Of a stretch of DNA of 64,000 bases, positions 22,254 through 34,133 are shown piece by piece. The notes beneath the pieces were generated by a model, which saw only the letters and a program-made list of their open reading frames with translations, ran no database searches and was not told the origin of the DNA. The stretch comes from Timema cristinae (taxonomy: Eukaryota > Arthropoda > Insecta > Phasmatodea > Timematidae). The DNA lies in NCBI GenBank assembly GCA_039000515.1, contig JBCFYV010000024.1, forward strand, positions 18,845,541 to 18,909,540, in the 5' to 3' direction. A program made the position numbers and the translations under genes. Within the stretch, counting starts at the first letter, position 1, and the number at the start of each line of letters is the position of its first letter.

Positions 22254-22350
22254 CACACTCCCAACTTAAACCAGCATCACAAAGTTTACAATCGTCGACA
22301 AAGGAAGAGTCAATTAGTTCATAACAACCAATGTTATCAATAGGAGCTCT

Positions 22351-22505
22351 GCCCGCTCCGGTAGCCAAATAGTCTCATGTTAAGACTGGCTTGCTGCTGA
22401 TGATATAAGAGTTTGAATCCCGGTCAGGTCTACTGAGGGTGGTTTTTCCTTAAATAGTTTCACACTTTTCTTCCATACAAATGCTGTAGCATGTCACTCA
22501 AGTAA
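22351..22505 (+). repeat. tRNA-derived SINE, family 1, 3'-truncated
   Basis: Head GCTCCGGTAGCCAAATAGTC, box-B-like GAGTTTGAATCCC, body CTACTGAGGGTGGTTTTTCC. It ends before the usual tail. Confidence 0.65.
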
Positions 22506-22509
22506 AATG

Positions 22510-24395
22510 ACATCTACAAACCGTAATCTGCACAAAATACTAAACTGAAATAAAAGAATCCAAAGAAGAGAATCAAAACATATATATTCTGCAATAATAT
22601 CATTTGTGTTCTACTTACATTAAGTGGATGTTCCCGGATACAAACACCATGCTTCGACAAACTATTCTGCAAGTATGGCGGTAGCGAAGGCGTGGCAGTT
22701 TTAACAGACGTCTGAACCCTTGAACACTTGATGTTGACGAAAAACCAGACTGTCGTTAGTTCGATGCCTCGAGCTACGAGCACTGCTGCCCTAGCGGACT
22801 TCCTTGGCAACTCTATCTCCACTTACCCCCCCTACCCCCTCCTCCTCCACGCCTTCCATCCTTTTCCCTCATTACATGCCCATGTTTGGTCCTGTTTAGA
22901 GTCAGAAAAAAGAGTATATAACGGGTGACCCCTGGATTCATTGGACTGTAGCTCATTATATTAAATCCTCGAAGGAGGAACCTCTGCTCCAGCACCTGAA
23001 GAAGAAACTGGTGGTCTTGATGTTTGGGTCGTGGGTCACACCGCCTTGACGCCGAGGGAATCTCGTCTGATGTTCCAAGTATTCAACAAATATCCAAGTC
23101 CTTCAGACTTGTTGTAGTAGTCAAGGAGACTAATTGTGTTTCTGTTAGTTGAAGCGGCTATAATGTTTTCTAAGTCCTTCAGACTTGTTATTTTAGTCAG
23201 AATGACTAAATTTGGTTTTGTGTCAATCTGACTCTATTTCTTTAGTCAGAGAGTCTGACTATATATTTTCCCTATGTCCATATGACATAGCTTAGTCACA
23301 GGGGCTTTGAGCTCTATATGTAATAAGGACCTTGCTTTAAGGGTCCTCTTCTCCATAAGTTCATTATTCTGTTTTAAGTCCTTATGACTTCACAATATCC
23401 CATGACGCCGTGGACGTCATGATTACTTGTTCGAATTTTAGTATGGCTACAAGCAGGTTGTCTAACGCCTTTATTTGAGGACCTAGTTAGATCACTATCT
23501 CACAGTATTCTTGTTGGCACCCCTCTTTCTGTGTTACTATTTTGGGTCCACAAAGTGCGAAACGCGGCTAGTGTTGTATAGTGGCCCACACAGATAGTAT
23601 TTTCATTCTCCCCTTGTTGGCACCTCATTAGTCCAAGTGTTTAAAGTTAATGTGTACTAGATTTGATGTATACCCCAGTGAGTGGGTAATGGTATAAATG
23701 TACTATTGAGTGCTCCGGCAGTACCCTCTGGGAAAGTACCGGCCAAAGTATAGTTTTGTGTTGACCTGATTGTTATCCATCTGCTAATGTAATTGACAGA
23801 CTGTACTCTTACCATTTATTATTTAGTGTGTCTATGGGACCTTTCTTAATTTCAAATAAGGCTAGTTAGCTTGGCCGACATTTAGCTTAGTAACTCTAAA
23901 ACTAAAGGATTTGCAGTTATATCTTTAATGGTAATTCCCCATGTTTTATGTTTATACCCTTCTGGTGGTAGTCTGGCGCTAGCATGGCTGTTTTGGAATC
24001 CATTCTTTCTATCAGTTAACTTCCTTTTGACTGTTACTGTGTCGTCTCGGACACGTAGTCTCCCGTGCTACGGGCAGTTCCTATATTTTTGGAGTTGTTA
24101 AATCCCATCATATTTATCAGTTTAAAACTTAATGTTTTCCTTTATACTTCTAAGAGTTACATGTTTTCCTTAATCAATTTAATTGACATTTATTACTGTT
24201 ATTTTGCTATCAAATGTAACCCTATATCATCTTTTCCTGTTTTTTTTTTATAATAAATCTATTATTGCTACCTATTTATTTCTTATTTATTACTCTTATG
24301 AAATATTTCCCAGTCTCTACTTTGTTATACATTTACTTTGTAATGGTTATCGTTAGCTCCTCTACTTATTAGAGTGAAGGGGAAGCAATGATACA
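22510..24395. other. Stretch without recognised genes; local 18-bp direct repeat
   Basis: AAGTCCTTCAGACTTGTT occurs exactly at 23096-23113 and 23172-23189, and is itself partly palindromic. Nearby TAGTCAGA/TCTGACTA phrases repeat. The region could be part of a transposon or LTR, but I found no termini or coding domains. The open frames near 22514-22995 overlap on both strands and match no family I know. Confidence 0.3.
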
Positions 24396-24399
24396 ACGC

Positions 24400-24508
24400 T
24401 GGTAGATTACCTCTAAAATGCTTCCTTCCTCATCCCTACCCCATTAGAGTAATTATCATTTTACATATCTATAACCTAAACAGGTAGTAAGACACAGTGA
24501 TAAAAAAA
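24400..24508 (+). repeat. SINE family 1, 3' half
   Basis: It begins at GGTAGATTACCTCTAAAATG and carries CTTCCTTCCTCATCCCTACC and the tail AAACAGGTAGTAAGACACAG. The tRNA-like head is missing. Confidence 0.6.
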
Positions 24509-25091
24509 TAAGATCTCCAATATCTAAGTAGGGGTGTGAGATTATCTAAGTTACAGGTTCTAAGTAGGTTTGCCAGCATTCACTTAGAATTCAGAGAGAT
24601 GATGTGCAGTCCCATTGGTGTAAAACTATCCCAAGTGCTCTTCAATGTGAATAATATTTAATATAAATAGAGCCCTTCACAGAATTTTAGATCCGAGATA
24701 ATATTAGCAAGGATACAAATTTGATTCAGGAGCAGATGGTGGCTAAAACACACACACATATACATATATATAAACTTCAACATGTTTATGATCATCTAAC
24801 ATTATTATTTCAAATATTTGGCAGGTTGCCTACCCATCAAGGATACGACGCACACATTAAATAAAGATATGATACATGTGCTATTCTACAGCTGATCACT
24901 TTAATAACGTAATCCTGTATGTACAACTATTTATAAAACTCACATTTCATCATGGTTTTAGGTAGATGACTCTTTTTAATTTTTAACCATAGACCATACT
25001 CATATTTTATTTTTAACTATATTTTCTGATAAAAAAATTGATACAGCTTGCCTGCACTAGTTGTTCATTTATCTGGGTTAATTTATCTGGA

Positions 25092-25692
25092 AGGTGTATG
25101 TTCACAAAACAGGAAGGTGTATGCGCACAAAACAGGAAGGTGTATGTTCACAAGACAGGAAGGTGTATGTTCACAAGACAGGAAGGTGTATGTTCACAAG
25201 ACAGGAAGGTGTATGTTCACAAAACAGGAAGGTGTATGTTCACAAAACAGGAAGGTGTATGTTCGCAAAACAGGAAGGTGTATGTTCGCAAAACAGGAAG
25301 GTGTATGTTCGCAAAACAGGAAGGTGTATGTTCGCAAAACAGGAAGGTGTATGTTCACAAAACAGGAAGGTGTATGTTCACAAAACAGGAAGGTGTATGT
25401 TCACAAAACAGGAAGGTGTATGTTCGCAAAACAGGAAGGTGTATGTTCACAAAACAGGAAGGTGTATGTTCACAAGACAGGAAGGTGTATGTTCACAAAA
25501 CAGGAAGGTGTATGTTCGCAAAACAGGAAGGTGTATGCTCACAAAACAGGAAGGTGTATGTTCACAAAACAGGAAGGTGTATGTTCACAAAACAGGAAGG
25601 TGTATGCTCACAAAACAGGAAGGTGTATGTTCACAAAACAGGAAGGTGTATGTTCACAAAACAGGAAGGTGTATGTTCACAAAACAGGAAGG
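25092..25692. repeat. 23-bp minisatellite, about 26 copies
   Basis: The unit GGTGTATGTTCACAAAACAG+GAA repeats with few substitutions (CACAAGACAG, CGCAAAACAG, GCTCACAAAACAG). The unit length is not a multiple of three and contains no stop in any plus-strand frame, so all three plus frames stay open for over 200 codons with a 23-residue period. There is no start context, splice or homology evidence for a protein. Confidence 0.95.
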
Positions 25693-25699
25693 TATTGTC

Positions 25700-28460
25700 T
25701 CAAACTATAAATGTCATTGTAAGCTATGCAACTGTCCTATGACTTCCAATAATTTCAATTTTCCCAAAAAGGAATGACTGATAGCTAGAAAAGTTACTAA
25801 CTCTATTCTCACGTATCCATGTATCAGCTGTCAATTATGATATATATATTATTAATAATTATAAAATAACAACAATAATATAGTAAAATGTTATCAATGT
25901 TCACTTGTGAAAGGCTCTTAAAGAAATTGGAGTGTATTATCTATTGGCAAGAGTAGTAGTAGAGCTGGCCACGCCAATTTTTGACCATACTATGTTTCCA
26001 TCCAACCCCACTCTTTGACTTTGACTAGTGGTCACTTTATGAACACTTATCAGACTAAGTTGATGAAATGCTAGCATACGTAGCTTTAATTCAAGAATCA
26101 TTTATTGCATATTTCAAATTTATTGACTAAATTTATTTCAATGATAAAGTGTAAGCTAAGGCATAGTGGAATCAAGTAAGTCTTGTCACCTTTTGGTTTA
26201 GACAGTGTGTAGTATATATTTTTATTTATTATAGGTTCGGGCAATATGGTGATCATATAGTAGTGAAAAGGGCGGGATTACGGAACTATTTGTTTATATT
26301 AACAGAGTAACTGTATTTAATCTAATCAATTTATAGTCACTAAATTTGACATATAATTTTGATTGTTAAGAACTCTATGTTATATTATGTATCACTATTC
26401 CCAAAAGCACAAAAGGGAGTAAAAGCAAATTGGCAAAGGATGTTAGGACACTTATATAGGAACCTGGTCCTATAATCCTTTAAAAAAAATTTTTTTCCCT
26501 TTTTGTTTCCTCTTTTAGGAAGTTGCGTTGCGCATTTCACCCTCCTCCATGATGAGTTCCGATAGAATGAAACCTAGGTCAGGAGATTGGGCAGTGGTGA
26601 ACAATTATCTTCAAGAGGCAGCCATAACCTGTTTGTGCAGTGGAAGCAATATAAAGTGTGGAATGTGTTCTCCTTTTAATTGAAAAAGTCATTTTGTGTT
26701 TGTTCCTCTTTATGTTTTCTATCCACCTTTCCTGTACCTTCTTACACATATATATTAATAAATATTAAATATTCTAGAAGCCTGCAGCTGGATAGTATGA
26801 TATTGATTGAAATTTCACCACTCTTGTGGGGGTGGCACCGTGTGCAATACATAATGACCAGTTATAGACTTCAATCACTAACCAGTCCAATAACAGTTGA
26901 GTAGCTCCTTGGGCAAAAGGCCTTAGTGGTGCATAAGCATCTGTCACTTGTTATAGTGTCATATTCACAGCGACCAGGTCACAAAGACTAAATTTGCAGT
27001 AACTTTAAGAATCAGATCTGACACATTATTTCAAAGAGTAAAGCTTAGGGATTTATCGCATTTATCTGAATCCAAGACAAGTTTTTTCCCCAAATTTGTA
27101 GTTTCAAAATCTAGGGGTCATCTTAAAATTGTATACTAAGGATTGGGTTAGGCCTACATCAAATGTAACATTTCACATCTTTATTTAATATAAATATAAT
27201 AGTGCACGACTGCCCTTTTTTAAAATTTTTATCAATTTTTATGGATTTTAAAGGTCACAGATCACAGGATATTTGGTTATTAATTATTTTCACGGATTTT
27301 TAGGCTATTTCTTTTAAAGTTATTGTTAAAAATAACTACCGAGTTGTGGCCTGATACGATACTCGATTCCTCGATACCCATAGTATTGACTGGTATCGCA
27401 ATAATTGATACTAGATGCTAAACATCTCAATACTATTCTTTAGTATTCAACATGGTTAACTCCTCAAATGGGTTGGGGATAGTGATGGGCATAATCGAAT
27501 TGAATTTCATTTAGTTATACTATTTTTGATCACTTTTCCAATTACTTCACTATGATATTAAAAATTCAGCCATTCACAATAATCAAAATAGATTTAAAAA
27601 CTGATAATGAATTGTCAAATTTTACATATCAATACATTTATTTCTTAAAACTTTGCCTACATAGCTAGCACTTGCCAAGTAAGACATGATGAGAAAACTT
27701 CAATTTTAAACTAACAATCGATTATATCTGGAGTTTACTAGACAATTTTAGTGATGCCAAACCTTAGTTTTAATTCGTGAAACTTCACAAAATATCTAAC
27801 TTTTGAATAATATCAAGTACATTATCTTTAATTAGATGTTCCTAGATCATCAGTTTCGAAATAAGAATAAAGATGCTTCTTTGATTATTACTCATTTTTA
27901 CACTTGGCTGACTTTTATGATAGTTCACAGCAGACATGTTTATCTGCATATCATTGTGAAAATGAAAGTGTAACATTTTAGAAGCTAGCGTGTTAATGGC
28001 GGAGTCCAAGGGGGCATAGGGTATGTATGAGACTCGGATTTTCATTAACGATTATCATTTTGTCATAATCAAAACTAACTTCTCATTGTTTTTATGAAAC
28101 TTTTTACAGAGTTAACCTTCTAATGCAAAAGCAATATTTGTGACAAAAAAATAAATTCCTTAGAAATTCTGCAACCCTAATTAGATTTTAAGTCAACCTA
28201 GGTGTTTTGTTTTGTAAATAAAATAAAACAATTTGTTAGCATTACAAAATAAGTCTACCATAATTGTTATTTTCTTCATTCATGATAAAATAAATACCAC
28301 TTTAAAAAAATCTATCCAGAACCATTTAAAATCTGGGGTAGTCTTAGATTCGTGGTAGTCTTGGATTCGGGTAAATACAGTTTGAATATCTAAATTAACC
28401 AAATTCAGAATTAATTTATGTACATTTTTTTGAAAATTATATGCCTTAAAACTTTATTTA
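25700..28460. other. AT-rich stretch without recognised genes
   Basis: A moderately complex patch at 26510-26660 (GAAGTTGCGTTGCGCATTTC; GGGCAGTGGTGAACAATT) resembles a decayed repeat. Around 27350-27480 a GATACT/TATCG-rich segment resembles the ends of the MITE at 34981-35701. A SINE-tail fragment (ATCTTGCTACCTGTTTAGG) is at 28468-28490. No exon was recognised. Confidence 0.3.
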
Positions 28461-29219
28461 TAGTAATGCATCTTGCTACCTGTTTAGGTTATACCACACT
28501 AGAGATTATTTGACGTGGTCTTCTCCCAGGAAGGGGGGGGGGGACGACGACGACTTCTAGAAACTATTTGGAGTGATCCTCTTGGACTGGAAGTTTTTTG
28601 GAACTTGTATGTTTCTAGCCGTTGTTTGGAATTTGATGCAAACCCATCCTTCACAATCATTAAAAGAGGGGAGTGAAATAGATATAGAGTGGGGAACATT
28701 TAAGCCATGAGAGAGAAAAAATGCATCCCTGGTCCCACCACAGCTCTTGGTAGGTATTGTACATTTAACTTTTTGATCACATTTTTGGAATTTAATTTGA
28801 TTTTTTATTTACTAAGTGAGAATTTCCTCAAGTAATGATAATACTAATTATACTTTTATAATAAAGGAAATTGATAAAACTAAAGAAAAAGGAAAAATAA
28901 ACTACTAAGAATAAATTTGATGAAGAAAGCCCACCTAGGGAAAGAGGAAAGATGTGGGAAGAATCCTATGCACAAAGGTGACATCTTCTTCCTTTCTTCT
29001 GTCTTCTATAGTAGAAGTAGTCACACACACATTTTAAACACAAATATAATAATATTTCGGCATTGTTGCCTTTTTCAAACACAAAGAAGAAGAGAGTACA
29101 AATAACACAAACAATGGATTACTCCATTTTAAATTTTGAATTAAACTGTTAGAAACAAATTGTGCCAACTGTTTTTGGGAGTAGAGATAAATTCCTTGGT
29201 TGTGGTTAATAGTTATAGA
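28461..29219. other. Unannotated stretch
   Basis: It has a poly-G run near 28534 and a minus-strand open frame (28499-28699) with no recognised domain. No other signal was seen. Confidence 0.25.
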
Positions 29220-29318
29220 AAACTGATGATGATGATGATAATAATAATAATAATAGATAAGAGAAAATAATAATAATAGATAAGAGAAAATAATAATAAT
29301 AATAGATAAGAGAAAATA

Positions 29319-29361
<43 letters not shown>

Positions 29362-29362
29362 T
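29220..29362. repeat. (AAT)n/(GAT)n microsatellite at the 3' end of the Penelope-like element
   Basis: TAATAATAAT runs are interspersed with ATAGATAAGAGAAAAT units repeated three times. On the minus strand the run follows the stop codon of the element at 29394 by about 30 bp, so it may be the element's 3' tail. Confidence 0.7.
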
Positions 29363-29393
29363 TAAATTTGGAAAATAATAATATAGAAATAAA

Positions 29394-30175
29394 CTATCTT
29401 CTGTTGAGGCCTGGTGGTAATCTTGATTTGGTAATCCATTGGTGGGCCAGTTCCCACTGTCTAAGTTGAGAACTGTTGCACTGTTTGGGAAATGCTCTTA
29501 ATACTTTGGTGGTGTAGCAGGTTTGAAAGTCCTGGTTGTGGGTACTAGCATGGATGGGTACAGGCTTGTCCGGATCTTTGTGGTTTGTGTCAAAGCGATG
29601 ATTGTTCATTCGCTGTCTGAGAGAACCTGTAGTGAGGCCTATATATTCTGCATCACATGATTTGCACTGTAGTTGATATATCAAGTTATTGGTTTTGCAA
29701 TTGTAATACCCAGGGATTTTGTATTCCAATTTGGTTACTTTGCTGTTGAAGGATGTAGCTGGTAGGTGGATTCCACATGTGCTGCAACGGGTGCTACCGC
29801 AGGGGTGTGAACCTTTGGTAGTCGGTTTTTCTTCTCAGATTCTCTTGGGGTCAGGAAGTTTGGGATGAACTAGAATATTGTGGAGATTGGGTGGCCGTTT
29901 GAAAGTGACTCTTGGGGGTGAACTAAGAAGGTTTTGGGTCTGGGTAGAACTGGTTAGGAATTTGTAACCACATTTAAGGATGGTGTTGATACGTTGTAGA
30001 CCAGGATGGTATTGGGTTGTGAGAGGGATGTCCTCAACTTTTTTTGGAGGGTCGTGGTCATCCCTGGAGAGTGCTCTGTAGATTTGTTTGTCTATTAGAG
30101 GCTTGGGGTAACCTCTACTTTGGAAAACTGTGGAGAGTTGTTTACAATATTCAGTTAAATCGTCGGCTGGCTATC
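29394..30175 (-). pseudogene. Penelope-like retroelement, C-terminal part with GIY-YIG endonuclease
   Basis: On the minus strand the frame from about 30175 runs to the TAA at 29394 with a single in-frame TGA (around 29837, after PDPKRI). Upstream of that stop are LTEYCKQLSTVFQSRGYP and PPRVTFKRPPNLHNIL, typical of the reverse transcriptase thumb-to-linker of Penelope-like elements. Next is a zinc-binding CGSTRCSTCG. Then comes the GIY-YIG domain: NLIYQLQCKSCDAEYIGLTT (the YxxxC...YIGxT core), LRQRMNNHR and the downstream W-E element (QWELAHQWI). The reverse transcriptase palm is missing, so the copy is 5'-truncated and not autonomous. It lies about 500 bp past the ZGPAT stop codon, on the same strand. 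Confidence 0.8.
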
Positions 30176-30669
30176 CCTCCTAATTTTAACCATAAGATAT
30201 AATTTTATCATTGGGGAGGAGTTTTTTTTATATAAATGGAGGGAAAAATATGTTTCATAATTATTTAAATATTTATTTAATGTTACACACATTAATAAAC
30301 AATAACCAGTTATTGTTTAAAACATAAATAGGAGGTTATTAACAAAGTCAATGCAACAAGCTAGGTACTGTACAAAATTAACCTTTTGTTGACTTGTAAT
30401 AATATTATTTCAAATTAATTGGTATGTATTTAAAAGTATATACGTTAGCAAACTTTGAAAAGTTCCCAAATTCCAAAAGACAGTAGCTAATACTAGAATG
30501 TCTACCACATTAGTACCTATGAGTTATACAAAACATATGTATGAAATATTGTTATTTAACTTCATTAATATTATTTATAATGTGTTTGGAGACAATGTTT
30601 TTTGATGATTGAATGTAACGTTTAGACCTTTGACAGGAATCAACATTGTAGCGAAGTAGTGTAGAAAAG

Positions 30670-30965
30670 TTAAAACACAGATAGCTTTTTGCGATCCATT
30701 CTTTGGTTTCTTTCTTTGTCTATACTCCTCTCTGAGGCTTGGAGTTGTTGTAGTTCATTTTGTTTATCTGTTAGTTTGCTGGTAAGCTTAGTATGGGTTT
30801 GAGATCCCTCGTCATGGCGGGTTAAAGATTCTTGCAGCTTCACCATTTCACGCTCTGTTCGGCGGATTTCCTCGCCTACACGGAAACTGACCATGTTTAG
30901 TCCGCGGCTGCTCTCGGATTTCAGACCTTTGTTCTCTTGCTTGTTGTTTGAAGTATCTGGAGAGC
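30670..30965 (-). CDS. ZGPAT: ZGPAT exon 10 (C-terminal coiled coil, stop codon)
   Basis: 296 bp including the stop at 30670. It encodes [32 protein letters not shown] and [13 protein letters not shown], ending RKKLSVF. This matches the human C-terminal coiled coil (RALSLRLFQTEEKIERTQRD..., ending KMTEF). Acceptor ATCATAG. Confidence 0.96.
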
Positions 30966-33900
30966 CTATGATCAAATAAGACATTAAAAAATTTGACAGA
31001 CTGTAAATTTAATTAAAATTGGGTTAAAATAAAAGTGAAGTTAATTATTTTTAATTTATGTATGAAGTGTTAAAAGGTAAGTTAAGAACAAACCTGCAAT
31101 TTTGTCTGCCAACTGCAACGTCAGTAAATATGTACACATCTAGAGATTTTTGGATTCTCAGGGTTACCACTATTTTCTTACTACTAAATTCTCTGAGTTT
31201 TCCAGGAGAAATTCCCATTTTTCCAGGGAGCTTAGATTGAAGAAAAGTGATAAAATTCAATTTTACATCAAACTGACAAGTGTGAAGTTATGTAACTTAT
31301 GTTTAAATGGTTAAATACATTTTCTGTCGCTTCACAACCCTTATTTAATAGTTAACAAAACATGTTTGAATCGTCGTACTTAATTCAACAGTTTATTTTT
31401 TTGTCCATTCAAGGACCTACCATTTTAATATTTTACTTAAATGTCTCAAATTAACTAATATTCCAGTATTTTTACTAAATTTTGCCAAATTCCCTGCGTT
31501 TTCCCGGTTTTTTCCAGACACAAAAAAAAAATCCTGTGTTTTTTCCGGATTTTATTGTTTACTAGAATCATAACAACCCTGGTTCATTAGTAATTAATAA
31601 AAAAAAAATATTGCATACTGCATACCAAATATTTCTTATAGTTTAAAGATGTAGCCACAAAAAATGTTTTCAGAGGTGTTTTTTGTGTTTAATGTCTTAA
31701 TCTTTACATTAATGTACAGTATTTACCCACAGTTTTCATATTTTTCTAAGCCAATGAACAGGTATTAATTTTATAATAGTTCTCTCAGTATTACAGCATG
31801 ACCGGCTTGATTAACTGAAAATATTTCATATTGAGATGATTGGCTCAGTTGTATACATAAACTATTTGCCTCTTACTAGTTTGAATATATAAATACCTTC
31901 TGTTCCTCCTAGTGTGTTATTAAGAAAGTCGAAAACATCTACACGATTTTTCTCTCTTTCAAACTGTTTTTCTTGCTGTTTCTCATGTTTTTGTTGCAAA
32001 CGTTTCAACCTTTTCTCAACTTTAAACAAATTTTCATCTCCGCCAGCCTGTTCTTTAAGGTTCATACAGTGATCTGGGGAAAATAAGACGTAAAACATAA
32101 AGATACACAATTTGTATAAAATGGTAAAATCTATAACTAGATTATATTGTGTGCACTTTTTAAATAGAATATAGTTTAGAAATTTAATAAACTCATCAAC
32201 ATAAGAGAAGACCTATATTTTTCAGCCGCACAATCTACTGTTTGGTTACAGTTATTTTTCTCTCAACACAGCATTTTATAGCTGTTTGGGTTGTACATAT
32301 TCCATTTACATTAATTAGGCTAAGTAAGGATGTGGGAGGTAAACCTTTGGAAGAAATGTACCCAAATTTGAGTGAAGGAATTGTGGGAAACCATTTAGAA
32401 AAAAAAAACCACTTAGTACACCAGATAGGAATTCAAACCCCAATCAACGTGTCACTGGCAATCATAGGAGCGATGCAGTATGACTAGTGATGGGCCCTCA
32501 GATCCTCGAATCCTTCAAATTTCTTGGATCTTATAGGATATTCAAGATTCAAGGATTTGAAAAAATCTCAAACTTGAGACTCATCATTAAAAAATTTGAG
32601 TGGAATTCGTTTTAGAGCACTAATACTGCTTATTGGTGGTCCAGAACCAATTATAATTATTATAGAATAAACTTAACAACCAGACTTAGTAATTTAACAT
32701 GTTACTGAATGTATGAATGACATACTGAATGGGTTATAGGAAAGAATGTTAACATTTAATTGTTTTTTATTTTCTACTATTCTTTTATATTTATATTCCT
32801 ATGTTCATAATTTTTTCCAAAATTTGTATTGGAGATCAGGGATTTGAAGGTAAATTGGTGTTTCAGATTCAACCCAACTCTAATTATGAACATATGACCA
32901 ATGATGCAGGTTAGTTACAGAAAATAAAATAGAAGAAGATAAAAAACTGAATAATATTAATAATTCACTTTAGTAGGTCCTACTATTTTTTTTAGCACCA
33001 CATCTTACTAACTGTTATACGCCTATGTACTAATTACACTAATGTGTTTGGGATTTGGAAGGTTGAATTGAGAGGAATGTGTACTTGCATTTGCATGAAG
33101 GAAGAGTGGAAAACCGTTTTGTGAAAATCGCCCACAGTACACCCATCCAGGATTGAGCCCCGATCTCCCTGCGTTCGTCAGTCTAGTCTATCGCGAGAGT
33201 AGTGCCTTAGACCATGCAGCCACTCAACCAGGTTCCTACTATGTTGTCAGCAGTTCAAAAAGAAAAGATGATTTAATATATATATATATATTTTAAATAT
33301 TTCAATGTGGTTGTGCTTATTTCTTAAATCATTATAAACTGTAAAAAAGTTTGGTTTAGTGATTTCTAGAATGTGTACAGACAAAAACTAAATGTTTATT
33401 TATAATTAATCTAGTTCCTAAGTTCAAAAAATACTAAGTGGATGATGACTGTTTTGTTTGATAAATCAACCACAAACAAATGTTGCTCATGTGTTCACCT
33501 AGAGATTTTCCTGCCGGTAAAACCACAGCATCGACTGGTTCTACTCGACCATCACTGTATCGACCCAGCCCAGAACCTGTCACATACCCCATTCGGGCCA
33601 TCAGCAGTGATCCAATTCCCTAAAGGAGCATTAAAAAAATAGTATTATAATAGGCAACACAATTAAATCATTATTTATGTTTTTATCTGCATAGGAACTC
33701 TTAAAATCCATTTAAAAGAATCTTCTACAATATATCTCAGATAAAAGTATTATTAAAAGATCACACCCAATATAAATAATAAATGTGTATTAACTATTTC
33801 ATTTACAAAATCTTCTGCACCACTAACAATGAACACCATTCATATAGAACAATAGCAGAATTTCAAGGTAATGTTTAATCCACCAGAGAAGTTTTCCTCT

Positions 33901-34099
33901 TCCAACAACTAAGTTGGTACCACTGAAGCCAGCTTCCTATTCAGTTCACCATGTCCTAAGGAAGATGCCAAGATGTGGCATAAAAATATATTGACGTGTT
34001 TGTAAAGATATGTTTGTGTTTTTTACTTTTATTTGTGCTTCATTTTCTACCATTCTATTATTAAATTTAATAATAAATTAGTTTAATTTGTGAAAATCA

Positions 34100-34133
<34 letters not shown>

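Noticed and set aside
22514..22995. Protein-coding gene suggested by overlapping frames on both strands
   Set aside because: No recognised domain, no splice context, and both strands are equally open.
22990..24390. LTR of an endogenous retroelement
   Set aside because: No matching second copy, no TG...CA termini with target-site duplication, and no primer-binding site were identified.
25038..25777. Three overlapping 220-234-codon plus-strand frames
   Set aside because: They are produced by the stop-free 23-bp repeat; no start context or homology.
29220..29362. CRISPR-like repeat-spacer array (ATAGATAAGAGAAAAT units)
   Set aside because: Units are short, irregular and embedded in an (AAT)n microsatellite in a eukaryotic genome.
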